This document shows positions 43,913 through 52,354 of a DNA stretch of 64,000 nucleotides, piece after piece. Where the stretch lies: positions 62,001 to 126,000 of the forward strand of contig NZ_FYDJ01000008.1 in assembly GCF_900187425.1 (NCBI RefSeq), written 5' to 3'. The translations under genes and the position numbers were made by a program. How positions within the stretch are numbered: the first letter of the stretch is position 1; each line of letters starts with the position of its first letter. Under the pieces are notes generated by a model. The model was not told the DNA's origin and did not search any database. It saw only the letters and a program-made list of their open reading frames with translations. This stretch comes from Pseudomonas sp. Irchel s3h14. GTDB lineage: Bacteria > Pseudomonadota > Gammaproteobacteria > Pseudomonadales > Pseudomonadaceae.

Positions 43913-44854
43913 CTAAATCCACCCGCCCCACTGCAACAGAAAGATCCCGATGTTGGTGGTGACCGCCGCCATCAACGTGGTGATCACGATGATCGCCGCC
44001 GCCAGTTCATGATTGCCATTGGCCTGACGGGCCATGACAAAACTGGCCGCGGCGGTCGGGCTGCCGAAGTACAGGAACAGAATCCCCAACTCCGCACCAC
44101 GAAAGCCCCAGAGCCACGCCCCCAGCGTCGCCAGCACAGGCAGGCCGATCATCTTCACCAGGCTTGAGCTCAGCGCCATGTTGCCGCTTTTGCGCAGTGC
44201 CGCCAGCGACAGCGTGCCCCCGATACAGATCAACGCCAACGGCAAGGTGGTTTGCGCCAGGTATTGGCCGGACTTCTCAAGCCATCCCGGCAAGCCGATC
44301 TGGAAGTAGGCAAACGGCGCCGCCGCAAACACGCTGATAATCAGCGGATTGACCATCACGCTTTTGCAGATGCTCCAGGGGTCGGACTTGATCACCGGGC
44401 TGTACACCGCCAGCACAATGGTCGAGAGCGTGTTGTAGAACAGGATCACCAACGCCGCGAGAATCGCCCCGAGGGATATCCCGTAGTCGCCGTACATGCT
44501 CGCCGCCAGTGCGAGCCCGATGACCCCATTGTTGCCGCGAAATGCGCCTTGGGTGTAAATCCCCCGGTCTTCCCGCGGGCACTTCCAGATTGCCCAGCCC
44601 CAGGCGATGGCAAAACACACCAGCGTCGCCAGCGAGAAATAGATCAGCAGCGCCGGTTGCAACGCGGCGTGCAGGTCGGCATGCAGGATGCCCAGAAACA
44701 ACAGCGCCGGCATGGTGACGTTGAACACCAGGGCCGATGCAGTGTGGATGAAATTGTCGTTGATCCAGTCGATGCGTTTGAGCAGCGCACCCAGAAACAG
44801 CATGGCAAACACCGGCGCGGTGATGTTCAGGGTTTCGAGGAAGATAGCCAGCAT
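43913..44854 (-). CDS. AEC-family (auxin efflux carrier) transporter
   Basis: 313-aa inner-membrane carrier, about ten helices in two five-helix halves. Motifs include FNVTMPALLFLGIL, AFRGNNGVIGLALAASMYG and a C-terminal FLYFGSPTAAASFVMARQANGNHELAAAIIV, typical of AEC (PF03547) permeases. Substrates in bacteria are small carboxylates; not inferable here. It lies next to a galactarate cluster but is separated by a palindromic repeat, so linkage is not shown. Confidence 0.87.
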   Translation of the reverse strand: MLAIFLETLNITAPVFAMLFLGALLKRIDWINDNFIHTASALVFNVTMPALLFLGILHADLHAALQPALLIYFSLATLVCFAIAWGWAIWKCPREDRGIYTQGAFRGNNGVIGLALAASMYGDYGISLGAILAALVILFYNTLSTIVLAVYSPVIKSDPWSICKSVMVNPLIISVFAAAPFAYFQIGLPGWLEKSGQYLAQTTLPLALICIGGTLSLAALRKSGNMALSSSLVKMIGLPVLATLGAWLWGFRGAELGILFLYFGSPTAAASFVMARQANGNHELAAAIIVITTLMAAVTTNIGIFLLQWGGWI

Positions 44855-44913
44855 GCCGGGGATAACCTTGGGTGAGCGTCGTTAGGGGGCTAATGATAAG
44901 CCACTTTCACCCG

Positions 44914-45020
44914 GATCGTTCCCACGCTCTGCGTGGGAATGCCTCTTGTGACGCTCTGCGTCACGCTTTGGGACGCAGAGCGTCCCTGGCTGCGTTCCCA
45001 CGCAGAGCGTGGGAACGATC
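44914..45020. repeat. 107-bp nested palindromic repeat (copy 1)
   Basis: GATCGTTCCCACGCTCTGCG..GAACGATC: outer inverted arms flank inner palindromes (GTGACGCTCTGCGTCAC; GGACGCAGAGCGTCC). Near-identical to 52238-52345 in the same orientation; a half copy is at 58009. Confidence 0.88.
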
Positions 45021-45021
45021 A

Positions 45022-46575
45022 TTACGTGATCGGCGCCGGGTTGAACAGGGTGATGTCGTTATGCAGCTTGTGCTTCTCTGCCCACGTCTGCTTCTTGCCG
45101 CTGGCCACATCCAGGTAGTAGTGGAACAACTCCCAGCCGAGGTCTTCAATCGAGGCCCGCCCGGTCGCAATCCGTCCGGCATCGATGTCGATCAGGTCTG
45201 GCCAGCGCTGCGCCAGCTCGGTCCGGGTCGACACCTTCACCACCGGTGCCATCGCCAAACCGTAAGGTGTGCCACGCCCGGTAGTGAACACATGCAGGTT
45301 CATCCCCGCCGCCAATTGCAACGTCCCACAGACAAAATCACTGGCCGGGGTTGCACAGAAGATCAGCCCTTTGCGCTTGAAGCGCTCGCCCGGGCCAAGC
45401 ACGCCGTTGATCGCGCTGCTGCCGGATTTGACGATCGAGCCCAAGGACTTCTCGACAATGTTCGACAACCCGCCCTTCTTGTTGCCCGGTGTGGTGTTGG
45501 CACTGCGATCCGCTTCGCCCTTGGCCAGGTAACGGTCGTACCAGTCCATTTCCCGAACCAGTTCCTGAGCAACTTCCTCAGTCTCTGCACGGGAAGTCAG
45601 CAGGTAAATCGCATCGCGCACTTCGGTGACTTCGGAAAACATCACCGTCGCACCCGCGCGCAATAACAGGTCCGAGGCATAACCCAGCGCCGGGTTGGCA
45701 GTGATACCGGAAAACGCATCGCTACCGCCGCACTGCATGCCGAGAATCAGCTCGGACGCCGGCACGGTTTCCCGGCGACGTTGATCGAGCTTCTTCAAAC
45801 GGGTTTCGGCCAGCGCCATGATCTGCTCGATCATCTCGGTGAAACCGTGACTCGAATCCTGCAAGCGGTACAACCACGGATCGCTCAAATCCACCGAGCT
45901 GTCGTTCTCGTGCATCACCTGCCCGGCCTGCAATTTCTCGCAGCCCAGGCTGATCACCAAGGCTTCGCCACCCAGGTTCGGGTTACGCGCCAGGTTGCGC
46001 ACGGTACGGATCGGGATGTACGCGTCAGTCGCGGTAATCGCCACGCCGCAGCCGTAGCTGTGGGTCAGCGCGACCACGTCATCAACGTGCGGATACTTGG
46101 GCAGCAACTCGTCCTTGATGCGCTTGACCGCATGGTCCAGCACGCCGGTGACGCACTGAACCGTCGTGGTGATCCCGAGAATGTTGCGCGTACCAACGGT
46201 GCCGTCGGCGTTGCGATAACCCTCGAACGTGAAGCCTTCCAGCGGTGCCTGCGCCGCCGGCACTTCGGTGGACAGCGGCAAGCTGTCCAGCGGTGGCGCG
46301 GTGGGCATGCGCAGTTGATCTTCCTTGACCCAGCTGCCGCGCGGAATCGGCTGCAACGCGTAGCCAATGGTCTGGCCGTAACGAATCACCTGGCCACCCA
46401 CGGGAATGTCTTCCAGGGTGACCTTGTGGCTCTGTGGCACGAAATCCACGGTGACCAGGCCGTCCGGAAACTCGGTACCGGCCGGCACGCCCTGGTCATT
46501 GACCACGATCACTACGTTGTCCCGCTCGTGCAGGCGGATGTAGCGCGGCGAGTCGGAATGTTCAATCAACTGCAT
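45022..46575 (-). CDS. garD: Galactarate dehydratase GarD
   Basis: 517-aa dehydratase converting galactarate to 5-dehydro-4-deoxyglucarate. The N-terminal SAF domain (about 12-85) is followed by the UxaA/GarD catalytic part with TVGTRNILGITTTVQCV, ALTHSYGCGVAIT and LGMQCGGSDAFSGITANPALG. Altronate dehydratase UxaA is related, but the neighbours gudP, kdgD and the dioxovalerate dehydrogenase support galactarate. GAGGAG precedes ATG 46575; it is 11 bp after the MFS gene. Confidence 0.9.
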   Translation of the reverse strand: MQLIEHSDSPRYIRLHERDNVVIVVNDQGVPAGTEFPDGLVTVDFVPQSHKVTLEDIPVGGQVIRYGQTIGYALQPIPRGSWVKEDQLRMPTAPPLDSLPLSTEVPAAQAPLEGFTFEGYRNADGTVGTRNILGITTTVQCVTGVLDHAVKRIKDELLPKYPHVDDVVALTHSYGCGVAITATDAYIPIRTVRNLARNPNLGGEALVISLGCEKLQAGQVMHENDSSVDLSDPWLYRLQDSSHGFTEMIEQIMALAETRLKKLDQRRRETVPASELILGMQCGGSDAFSGITANPALGYASDLLLRAGATVMFSEVTEVRDAIYLLTSRAETEEVAQELVREMDWYDRYLAKGEADRSANTTPGNKKGGLSNIVEKSLGSIVKSGSSAINGVLGPGERFKRKGLIFCATPASDFVCGTLQLAAGMNLHVFTTGRGTPYGLAMAPVVKVSTRTELAQRWPDLIDIDAGRIATGRASIEDLGWELFHYYLDVASGKKQTWAEKHKLHNDITLFNPAPIT

Positions 46576-46586
46576 GACGCCGCTCC

Positions 46587-47954
46587 TCAGGAATGCGCTT
46601 GAGACAATTTGTTATTGGTTTCAGGACCGCTGACTGGCGGCTCCTTGAGTACCACACGTTTGATCGGACCGACGATCACCAGGTAGCTGAACACCGCGAC
46701 CAGGGCGTTGCAACCGACAAACACCAGCGCCCATTTGAACGAACCGGTGGAGCTGATGATGTAGCCGATGACAATCGGGGTGGTGATCGAAGCGATGTTG
46801 CCGAAGGTGTTGAACAAGCCACCGCTGAGACCGGCAATCTGTTTTGGCGAGGTGTCAGACACCACGGCCCAACCCAGCGCACCCACGCCTTTACCGAAGA
46901 ATGCCAGGGCCATGAAGCCGACGACCATCCATTCAACGTCCACGTAGTTACAGGCCACGATGCTGCTGGAGACCAGCAAACCAGCAATGATCGGCGCCTT
47001 GCGGGCGAAGGTCAGGGAATGGCCCTTGCGCAGCAGGTAGTCGGAAATCACGCCGCCGAGCACGCCACCAATGAAGCCGCAGATCGCCGGCAACGAGGCG
47101 ATGAAACCGGCCTTGAGGATGGTCATGCCGCGCTCTTGCACCAGGTACACCGGGAACCAGGTCAGGAAGAAGTAGGTGATGCCGTTGATGCAGTATTGGC
47201 CCAGATACACACCGAGCATCATGCGGTTGGTCAGCAACTGGCGGATGTAGTCCCACTTCGGACCGTCTCCCTTTTTGCCTTTGCCTTTGTCCTGGTCCAT
47301 GTCGACCATGCCGCCGTTGTCGGCGATGTGCTTGAACTCGGCGTCATTGATCATCGGATGCTGACGCGGGCTGTAGATCACCTTCAGCCAGATCCCAGAG
47401 AAGATGATGCCGATCACGCCCATGACGATGAACACGTGCTGCCAGCCGAAGCTGTAAACGATCCAACCCATCAGCGGCGCAAACAGCACCGTGGCGAAGT
47501 ATTGCGCCGAGTTGAAAATCGCAGACGCCGTACCGCGTTCAGCGGTCGGAAACCAGGCCGCCACAATGCGTGCGTTACCGGGGAAGGATGGCGCTTCGGC
47601 CAGACCCACCAGGAAGCGCAGCATGAACAGCGCAACCACCGCCGTGGACATGCCGAACTCACCGACATAGCCCTGCAGCACGGTGAACAACGACCAGGTA
47701 AAGATGCTGAGCGCGTAGATTTTTTTCGAGCCGAAACGGTCCAGCAACCAGCCACCGGGAATTTGCCCGGCCACGTAGGCCCAACCGAATGCAGAGAAGA
47801 TATAACCGAGGGTGACCGCGTCGATGCCGAGGTCTTTTTGCAGGCTGGAGCCTGCGATGGCGATGGTAGCCCGGTCGGCATAGTTGATCGTGGTCACCAG
47901 AAAAAGCATGAGCAAAATCAAATAGCGGACGTGGGTCGGCTTGGTCGCTTGCAT
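46587..47954 (-). CDS. gudP: MFS hexarate permease (GudP family)
   Basis: 455-aa major facilitator of the anion:cation symporter family, D-glucarate/galactarate uptake type. Twelve helices; starts MQATKPTHVRYLILLMLFLVTTINYADRA and has GGWLLDRFGSKK, the MFS loop motif. Hydrophilic central loop has a Lys/Asp-rich DQDKGKGKKGDG segment. GGGAG lies before ATG 47954. Cotranscribed with garD downstream. Confidence 0.88.
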   Translation of the reverse strand: MQATKPTHVRYLILLMLFLVTTINYADRATIAIAGSSLQKDLGIDAVTLGYIFSAFGWAYVAGQIPGGWLLDRFGSKKIYALSIFTWSLFTVLQGYVGEFGMSTAVVALFMLRFLVGLAEAPSFPGNARIVAAWFPTAERGTASAIFNSAQYFATVLFAPLMGWIVYSFGWQHVFIVMGVIGIIFSGIWLKVIYSPRQHPMINDAEFKHIADNGGMVDMDQDKGKGKKGDGPKWDYIRQLLTNRMMLGVYLGQYCINGITYFFLTWFPVYLVQERGMTILKAGFIASLPAICGFIGGVLGGVISDYLLRKGHSLTFARKAPIIAGLLVSSSIVACNYVDVEWMVVGFMALAFFGKGVGALGWAVVSDTSPKQIAGLSGGLFNTFGNIASITTPIVIGYIISSTGSFKWALVFVGCNALVAVFSYLVIVGPIKRVVLKEPPVSGPETNNKLSQAHS

Positions 47955-48003
47955 GTAGATGTACTCCCACTGATTATTTTTATGCGCGGGTGAAACTGTT
48001 GCG

Positions 48004-48024
48004 GTATCGATGCCGATACCGCGG
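48004..48024 (-). terminator. Hairpin between ALDH gene and gudP-like gene
   Basis: GCGGTATCG-ATGCC-GATACCGC (about 48001-48022) forms an 8-bp stem. No U-tract follows on the minus strand, so it is probably an mRNA processing or stabilising structure rather than a full terminator. Confidence 0.35.
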
Positions 48025-48033
48025 TGTTTCCTG

Positions 48034-49479
48034 TCAGGAGCCGATGTAGCTAGTCTTCACGACCGTGTAAAACTCTTGCGCGTAGCGACCTTGCTCGCGG
48101 GACCCATAGGATGAACCTTTACGCCCACCGAATGGAACGTGGTAATCCACGCCCGCCGTCGGCAAGTTGACCATTACCATCCCGGCCTGGGAGTGGCGTT
48201 TGAAGTGGTTGGCGTACTTCAACGACGTGGTGGCGATGCCCGCCGACAGACCGAATTCGGTGTCGTTGGCCATGGCCAGCGCGGCCTCGTAATCCGCGAC
48301 GCGAACCACGTTGGCCACCGGGCCGAAGATCTCTTCGCGGCTGATACGCATCGCGGCTTCGCTGTCGGCAAACAGGGTTGGCGCGAGGTAATAGCCTTCG
48401 GTATCGCAGGTCACCAGACCACCGCCGCTGACCAGACGTGCACCTTCGGACTGGCCGATGTCGATGTACTTCATGTCCTGTTCAAGCTGCGCTTGCGAGA
48501 CGACCGGGCCGATGTCGGTGCCGGCTTTCAACGCGTGACCGACCTTGATCGACTTCATGCGCTCAGCCACGGCTTCAACGAACTTGTCGTGAATCCCGGC
48601 GGTAACGATGAAGCGGCTCGAGGCCGTGCAACGCTGGCCGGTGGAGTAGAACGCGCTCTGTACCGACAGCTCGACCGCTTGCTTGAGGTCGGCGTCGTCG
48701 AGAATGATCTGCGGGTTCTTGCCACCCATTTCCAACTGAACCTTGGCCTGGCGCGACACGCAGTTGACTGCGATCTGACGACCGACACCCACGGAACCGG
48801 TGAAGCTGATGCCGTCGACTTTCGGGCTCTGCACCAGCGCATCGCCAACCACACGACCGCTGCCCATCACCAGGTTGAACACGCCGGCGGGGAAGCCTGC
48901 GCGGGAGATGATTTCGGCCAGCGCCCAGGCGCAACCTGGCACCAGATCGGCCGGTTTCAGCACGACGCAGTTGCCGTAGGCCAGGGCCGGGGCGATTTTC
49001 CACGCAGGGATCGCGATCGGGAAGTTCCATGGTGTGATCAGACCGACCACGCCCAGCGCTTCGCGAGTCACTTCGACGTTCACACCCGGACGTACCGACG
49101 GCAGATAGTCGCCGGACAGACGCAGGCATTCACCGGCGAAGAACTTGAAGATGTTACCGGCGCGAGTCACTTCGCCGATGGCTTCGGGCAGGGTCTTGCC
49201 CTCTTCCCGAGCCAGCAAGGTGCCTAGCTCTTCGCGGCGGGCGAGGATTTCAGTGCCTACTTTATCCAGGGAATCGTGACGTGCCTGAATGCCCGACGTG
49301 GACCAGGCCGGGAACGCGGCGCGAGCGGCGTCGATGGCGGCGTGGACCTGAGCCAGATCGGCTTTGGCGTATTCGCCGATGGTATCGGTCAGTTCGGACG
49401 GGTTGATGTTATTGGAGTAATCGCTACCCGCAACCCATTCACCGTTGATGTAGTTATTAAAACGCTTTGCATTTGCCAC
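48034..49479 (-). CDS. 2,5-dioxovalerate dehydrogenase (aldehyde dehydrogenase family)
   Basis: 481-aa NAD(P)-dependent aldehyde dehydrogenase, probably oxidising 2-oxoglutarate semialdehyde to 2-oxoglutarate, the last step of galactarate/glucarate breakdown. Catalytic Glu250 (QLEMGGKNPQ) and Cys284 (STGQRCTASSRF) are present, with FTGSVGVG at about 226. A GTG start at 49479 after AGGGGAAAGCCC is chosen; an upstream extension is unsupported. The role comes from the kdgD-garD context. Confidence 0.88.
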   Translation of the reverse strand: MANAKRFNNYINGEWVAGSDYSNNINPSELTDTIGEYAKADLAQVHAAIDAARAAFPAWSTSGIQARHDSLDKVGTEILARREELGTLLAREEGKTLPEAIGEVTRAGNIFKFFAGECLRLSGDYLPSVRPGVNVEVTREALGVVGLITPWNFPIAIPAWKIAPALAYGNCVVLKPADLVPGCAWALAEIISRAGFPAGVFNLVMGSGRVVGDALVQSPKVDGISFTGSVGVGRQIAVNCVSRQAKVQLEMGGKNPQIILDDADLKQAVELSVQSAFYSTGQRCTASSRFIVTAGIHDKFVEAVAERMKSIKVGHALKAGTDIGPVVSQAQLEQDMKYIDIGQSEGARLVSGGGLVTCDTEGYYLAPTLFADSEAAMRISREEIFGPVANVVRVADYEAALAMANDTEFGLSAGIATTSLKYANHFKRHSQAGMVMVNLPTAGVDYHVPFGGRKGSSYGSREQGRYAQEFYTVVKTSYIGS

Positions 49480-49514
49480 GGGCTTTCCCCTAAAAAAGAA
49501 GTCCTCACACAAAA

Positions 49515-49536
49515 GGCCGCTGAATACTCAGCGGCC
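49515..49536 (-). terminator. Terminator-like hairpin after kdgD
   Basis: GGCCGCTGA-ATAC-TCAGCGGCC is a perfect 9-4-9 stem; on the minus strand TTTTGTG follows, so it is a weak terminator or attenuator between kdgD and the ALDH gene. Confidence 0.65.
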
Positions 49537-49553
49537 TTGTTTAATCGGATGTG

Positions 49554-50465
49554 TTACTGCGCACCTTGCTTGTCGATCAGCGCGGCCAGAGCTTCGTACT
49601 CTTCTGGCAGCAGATCGGTCAGCGGCGCACGCACAGGACCTGCGTCATAGCCGACAATTTTTGCCCCGGCCTTGACGATGCTCACCGCGTAGCCCGCTTT
49701 GCGGTTACGGATGTCCAGGTACGGCAGGAAGAAGTCGTCGATGATCTTGCCGACGGTGGCGTGATCTTCGCGGGCAATGGCGTGGTAGAAATCCATCGCG
49801 GTTTTCGGGATGAAGTTGAACACCGCCGAGGAATAAACCGGCACGCCCAGTGCCTTGTAGGCTGCGGCGTAGACTTCGGCGGTCGGCAAACCGCCCAGGT
49901 AGCTGAAGCGATCACCGAGGCGGCGACGGATCGACACCATCAACTCGATATCGCCCAGGCCATCCTTGTAGCCGATCAGGTTCGGGCAGCGCTCGGCCAG
50001 ACGTTCCAGCAGCGGCGCGGTCAGGCGGCAGACGTTACGGTTGTAAACCACCACGCCGATTTTTACCGATTTGCACACGGCTTCAACGTGGGCGGCAACG
50101 CCGTCCTGGCTGGCTTCGGTCAGGTAGTGCGGCAGCAGCAACAGGCCTTTGGCGCCCAGACGCTCGGCTTCCTGTGCGTATTCGATGGCTTGACGAGTCG
50201 AACCGCCAACGCCGGCCAGAATCGGCACGCTGGTTTCGCAGGTGTCGACGGCAGTCTTGATGATTTCCGAATACTCGCTGGCCGCCAGAGAGAAGAACTC
50301 ACCGGTGCCGCCCGCGGCGAACAATGCCGAGGCGCCGTATGGGGCCAGCCATTCGAGACGTTTGATGTAGCCCGCGCGATGGAAGTCGCCCTGAGCATTG
50401 AAATCGGTAACCGGGAAAGACAACAGACCGGAAGAGAGGATGGACTTCAGTTCTTGTGGATTCAT
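49554..50465 (-). CDS. kdgD: 5-dehydro-4-deoxyglucarate dehydratase KdgD
   Basis: 303-aa DapA/NAL-superfamily enzyme that dehydrates and decarboxylates 5-dehydro-4-deoxyglucarate to 2-oxoglutarate semialdehyde. Schiff-base Lys167 in IGYKDGLGDIE, Tyr141 in VVVYNRN and the GGTGEFFSL carboxylate-binding loop are present. First gene of the kdgD-ALDH-gudP-garD run. Its promoter region carries a GntR operator (50524-50547). Confidence 0.92.
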   Translation of the reverse strand: MNPQELKSILSSGLLSFPVTDFNAQGDFHRAGYIKRLEWLAPYGASALFAAGGTGEFFSLAASEYSEIIKTAVDTCETSVPILAGVGGSTRQAIEYAQEAERLGAKGLLLLPHYLTEASQDGVAAHVEAVCKSVKIGVVVYNRNVCRLTAPLLERLAERCPNLIGYKDGLGDIELMVSIRRRLGDRFSYLGGLPTAEVYAAAYKALGVPVYSSAVFNFIPKTAMDFYHAIAREDHATVGKIIDDFFLPYLDIRNRKAGYAVSIVKAGAKIVGYDAGPVRAPLTDLLPEEYEALAALIDKQGAQ

Positions 50466-50523
50466 TATTCGAACACCCTGGATAGCGACGTATGTGTGTG
50501 AGGAAACCGTTCAGCCTTCGCCG

Positions 50524-50563
50524 AAGTTGTAGGTCATCGTACAACTTAAATAATAACCGTCAA
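50524..50563 (-). promoter_or_regulatory. kdgD promoter with overlapping GntR operator
   Basis: A 24-bp palindrome AAGTTGTA-GGTCATCG-TACAACTT lies at 50524-50547. On the minus strand TTGACG (50558-50563) and TACGAT (50536-50541) form a -35/-10 pair with 16-bp spacing, and the -10 is inside the palindrome. GTTGTACGATGACC within it recurs as GTTGTACGATCACC in front of gntR (53158-53171), so GntR repression is likely. Confidence 0.7.
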
Positions 50564-50610
50564 CTGCATTTCATCGCCAACCGCAGAATTTGAGTCGGAA
50601 AAGTATTTTC

Positions 50611-50638
50611 TTGACGTAGGAAATTTCTCATCTATGAT
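50611..50638 (+). promoter_or_regulatory. Strong sigma-70 promoter of the SOS cassette
   Basis: TTGACG (50611-50616), 16-bp spacer, TATGAT (50633-50638). Near-consensus and facing the 438-aa gene; the predicted start (about 50645) falls at the edge of the LexA box. Confidence 0.75.
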
Positions 50639-50642
50639 CCAG

Positions 50643-50666
50643 ATAACTGTATATACATACAGTTAT
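50643..50666 (+). promoter_or_regulatory. LexA (SOS) box
   Basis: The core CTGTATATACATACAG (50647-50662) differs from the E. coli LexA consensus CTGTATATATATACAG at one base, keeps CTG-N10-CAG, and extends symmetrically with flanking ATAA/TTAT (24 bp in all). It sits just downstream of the -10, over the predicted transcription start, the classic place for LexA repression. Confidence 0.88.
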
Positions 50667-50703
50667 TTTTTGATCGTATCGACGACATATCAAGGAGATA
50701 GAA

Positions 50704-52020
50704 ATGTCAGGTCTACACGCACAACCGAAGGAAAAACCGAAACAGGTCATCGCCGAACTGGATGATCTTTTTACCGAGCATGGCATCCCTCTCATCGGGG
50801 AAAACCGACACGTGGTCTTGCAGATTGCTGATCATCACAACCCTACGACTCCCCTTCCTGCACCTCTGCCCACAGCCTCCGACAAAGCCCTGAAAGGCAA
50901 GCCACAGCTGAGGTTCGAGGGTGGTGAACACACCGCCATCGGCGACAGCACCCTGCTGCGTTTCGTCAAGGATGCACCGGCTATCCCCGCTTCACAGGTG
51001 GAGCTGCATTTGCCCAATGGGCTGGCGCTGACCTATGGCCAGGTCATTGCGCTGGGGGGTGATTTCTATGGAATTCCCGATCAACCGATCAGCGAAGGCG
51101 CGACAGGCGCCGACCGAATCCAGCGGTTTACCAATGCCTTCAACTCGCTGGCCGTGCTGCCTGCTGCTAACGCTGAGGCCAAGCTGATCCTCGGCGTGAT
51201 GCAAAAGGAAATCGCCGCAATCAAGCAGGCGATCAAGGACGGTAAACAACCTCACGAGGCTTATGACGCCCTCGGTGATACGTTGTCGGAAGAGTGGAAC
51301 AAGATCACCGGCGGCGGCAGTGTCGTCTCGGCGCTGTTTCCATTTGGCCGCTACCTGAAACTGGCCGCCAACAATGCCGATCACTTCGCCGAATGGGCGC
51401 TGCTGGCCTATATCGCCGGGCACACCGCGGCGGTGCAACAAGCGGTGCTGGCCCACGCCAGTGGCGATGAAAAGCAGCTGGAGCTGGCCTATGCGATGAA
51501 CGCTTTTGCCGATCACTACCTGACCGACCTGTTTTCCGCCGGCCACCTGCGAGTGCCGCGCAAGCAATTGGCAGCGGTGGTCACGCCGAGCGATCTGGGT
51601 TCGTTGATCACGCGTTTCATGCACGACGAAGACAGCAAGTTCGGTCTCAACGTGCGCAATGGCAACGGCGATCAATGGCGCGCGTATGGGGACAAACGCT
51701 ACTTCGATGCCATCGACAGCGCCAATCGCACCCAGGTGAATCAAGCGGTTCAGGTGTCTGCGGATGAAGTGTTCGCGGCTTATCTCAGTGGAATCGCCCC
51801 GTCGGCCGGCAGCTTTGCTGCGTTGAAAAAACTGCCTGATCTTCAAGCAGTGCTGAACCCGACGGGTAATTTCTCGCCGCTGTTCAAGGTCGAGGGCAAC
51901 AAGGTGCTGCGACGTAAGGATGTTAACAACCTGAACGACACCGCCACCGTGGATGACTGGTGGGGCTGGAGCACTTATTTGCTGCTCAAGGATTACAAAC
52001 CCACTGGCAACGTTGCCTGA
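50704..52020 (+). CDS. Unknown protein with zinc phospholipase C / P1-nuclease type motif, SOS-controlled
   Basis: 438 aa, no signal peptide or membrane segment, so probably cytosolic. Not assigned to a named gene. N-terminal part (1-100) has a Pro-rich linker (LPAPLPTASDKALKGKP). A segment 104-123 reads PNGLALTYGQVIALGGDFYG. Residues 221-281 carry NADHFAEW, AYIAGH and AFADHYLTDLFSAGH, giving His271-x3-Asp275-x5-His281; this exact HxxxDxxxxxH spacing is found in Bacillus zinc phospholipase C and S1/P1 nucleases. Asp120, His227, His240 and His307 (FMHDED) are further candidate ligands. AAGGAG lies 7 nt before ATG. LexA-controlled promoter; a 64-aa gene follows 11 bp later. Enzyme type is inference. 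Confidence 0.8.
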   Translation: MSGLHAQPKEKPKQVIAELDDLFTEHGIPLIGENRHVVLQIADHHNPTTPLPAPLPTASDKALKGKPQLRFEGGEHTAIGDSTLLRFVKDAPAIPASQVELHLPNGLALTYGQVIALGGDFYGIPDQPISEGATGADRIQRFTNAFNSLAVLPAANAEAKLILGVMQKEIAAIKQAIKDGKQPHEAYDALGDTLSEEWNKITGGGSVVSALFPFGRYLKLAANNADHFAEWALLAYIAGHTAAVQQAVLAHASGDEKQLELAYAMNAFADHYLTDLFSAGHLRVPRKQLAAVVTPSDLGSLITRFMHDEDSKFGLNVRNGNGDQWRAYGDKRYFDAIDSANRTQVNQAVQVSADEVFAAYLSGIAPSAGSFAALKKLPDLQAVLNPTGNFSPLFKVEGNKVLRRKDVNNLNDTATVDDWWGWSTYLLLKDYKPTGNVA

Positions 52021-52031
52021 TAAGGAGATCG

Positions 52032-52226
52032 ATGATGACTATCAAATTGAAACTGGAACTGGCTTCTGGCCAATCGCTGAAAGGTGCGCCGTTGGAGTTG
52101 TTGGCCAAGGGGGTGGTGATTGCGCGGGCGGTGGTGGATGAGCATGGGTATGTGGCGTTTGATGCCAAACGGGGGGCTGCTGATTTTGCGGTGCGGGTGG
52201 ATCGTTCGATTCTGACGACTGGCTGA
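52032..52226 (+). CDS. Small companion protein of the SOS cassette
   Basis: 64-aa unknown protein, 11 bp after the 438-aa gene with its own AAGGAG-ATCG-ATG site, so surely translated in the same operon. Sequence MMTIKLKLELASGQSLKGAP with GVVIARAVVDEHGYVAFDAK suggests a small all-beta fold, like one repeat of a carboxypeptidase-regulatory/Ig-like domain. No signal peptide. The base composition is G-rich in its second half. A repeat (52238) follows 11 bp after the stop. Possible inhibitor, chaperone or structural partner; unproven. Confidence 0.75.
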   Translation: MMTIKLKLELASGQSLKGAPLELLAKGVVIARAVVDEHGYVAFDAKRGAADFAVRVDRSILTTG

Positions 52227-52237
52227 ACCACTCACCT

Positions 52238-52345
52238 GATCGTTCCCACGCTCCCGCGTGGGAATGCCTCTTGTGACGCTCTGCGTCACGCTTTGGGACG
52301 CCGAGCGTCCCGGGCTGCATTCCCACGCAGAGCGTGGGAACGATC
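52238..52345. repeat. 108-bp nested palindromic repeat (copy 2)
   Basis: Near-identical, same-orientation copy of 44914-45020 (differences such as CTCCCGCG for CTCTGCG). It lies between the SOS cassette and the convergent gntR gene and may end transcription of both. Confidence 0.88.
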
Positions 52346-52354
52346 TATACCTTC

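Noticed and set aside
50647..50662. Palindrome at 50647 as a GntR or terminator hairpin
   Set aside because: It has CTG-N10-CAG with the LexA spacing, differs from the GntR motif, has no U-tract after a GC stem, and sits at the transcription start.
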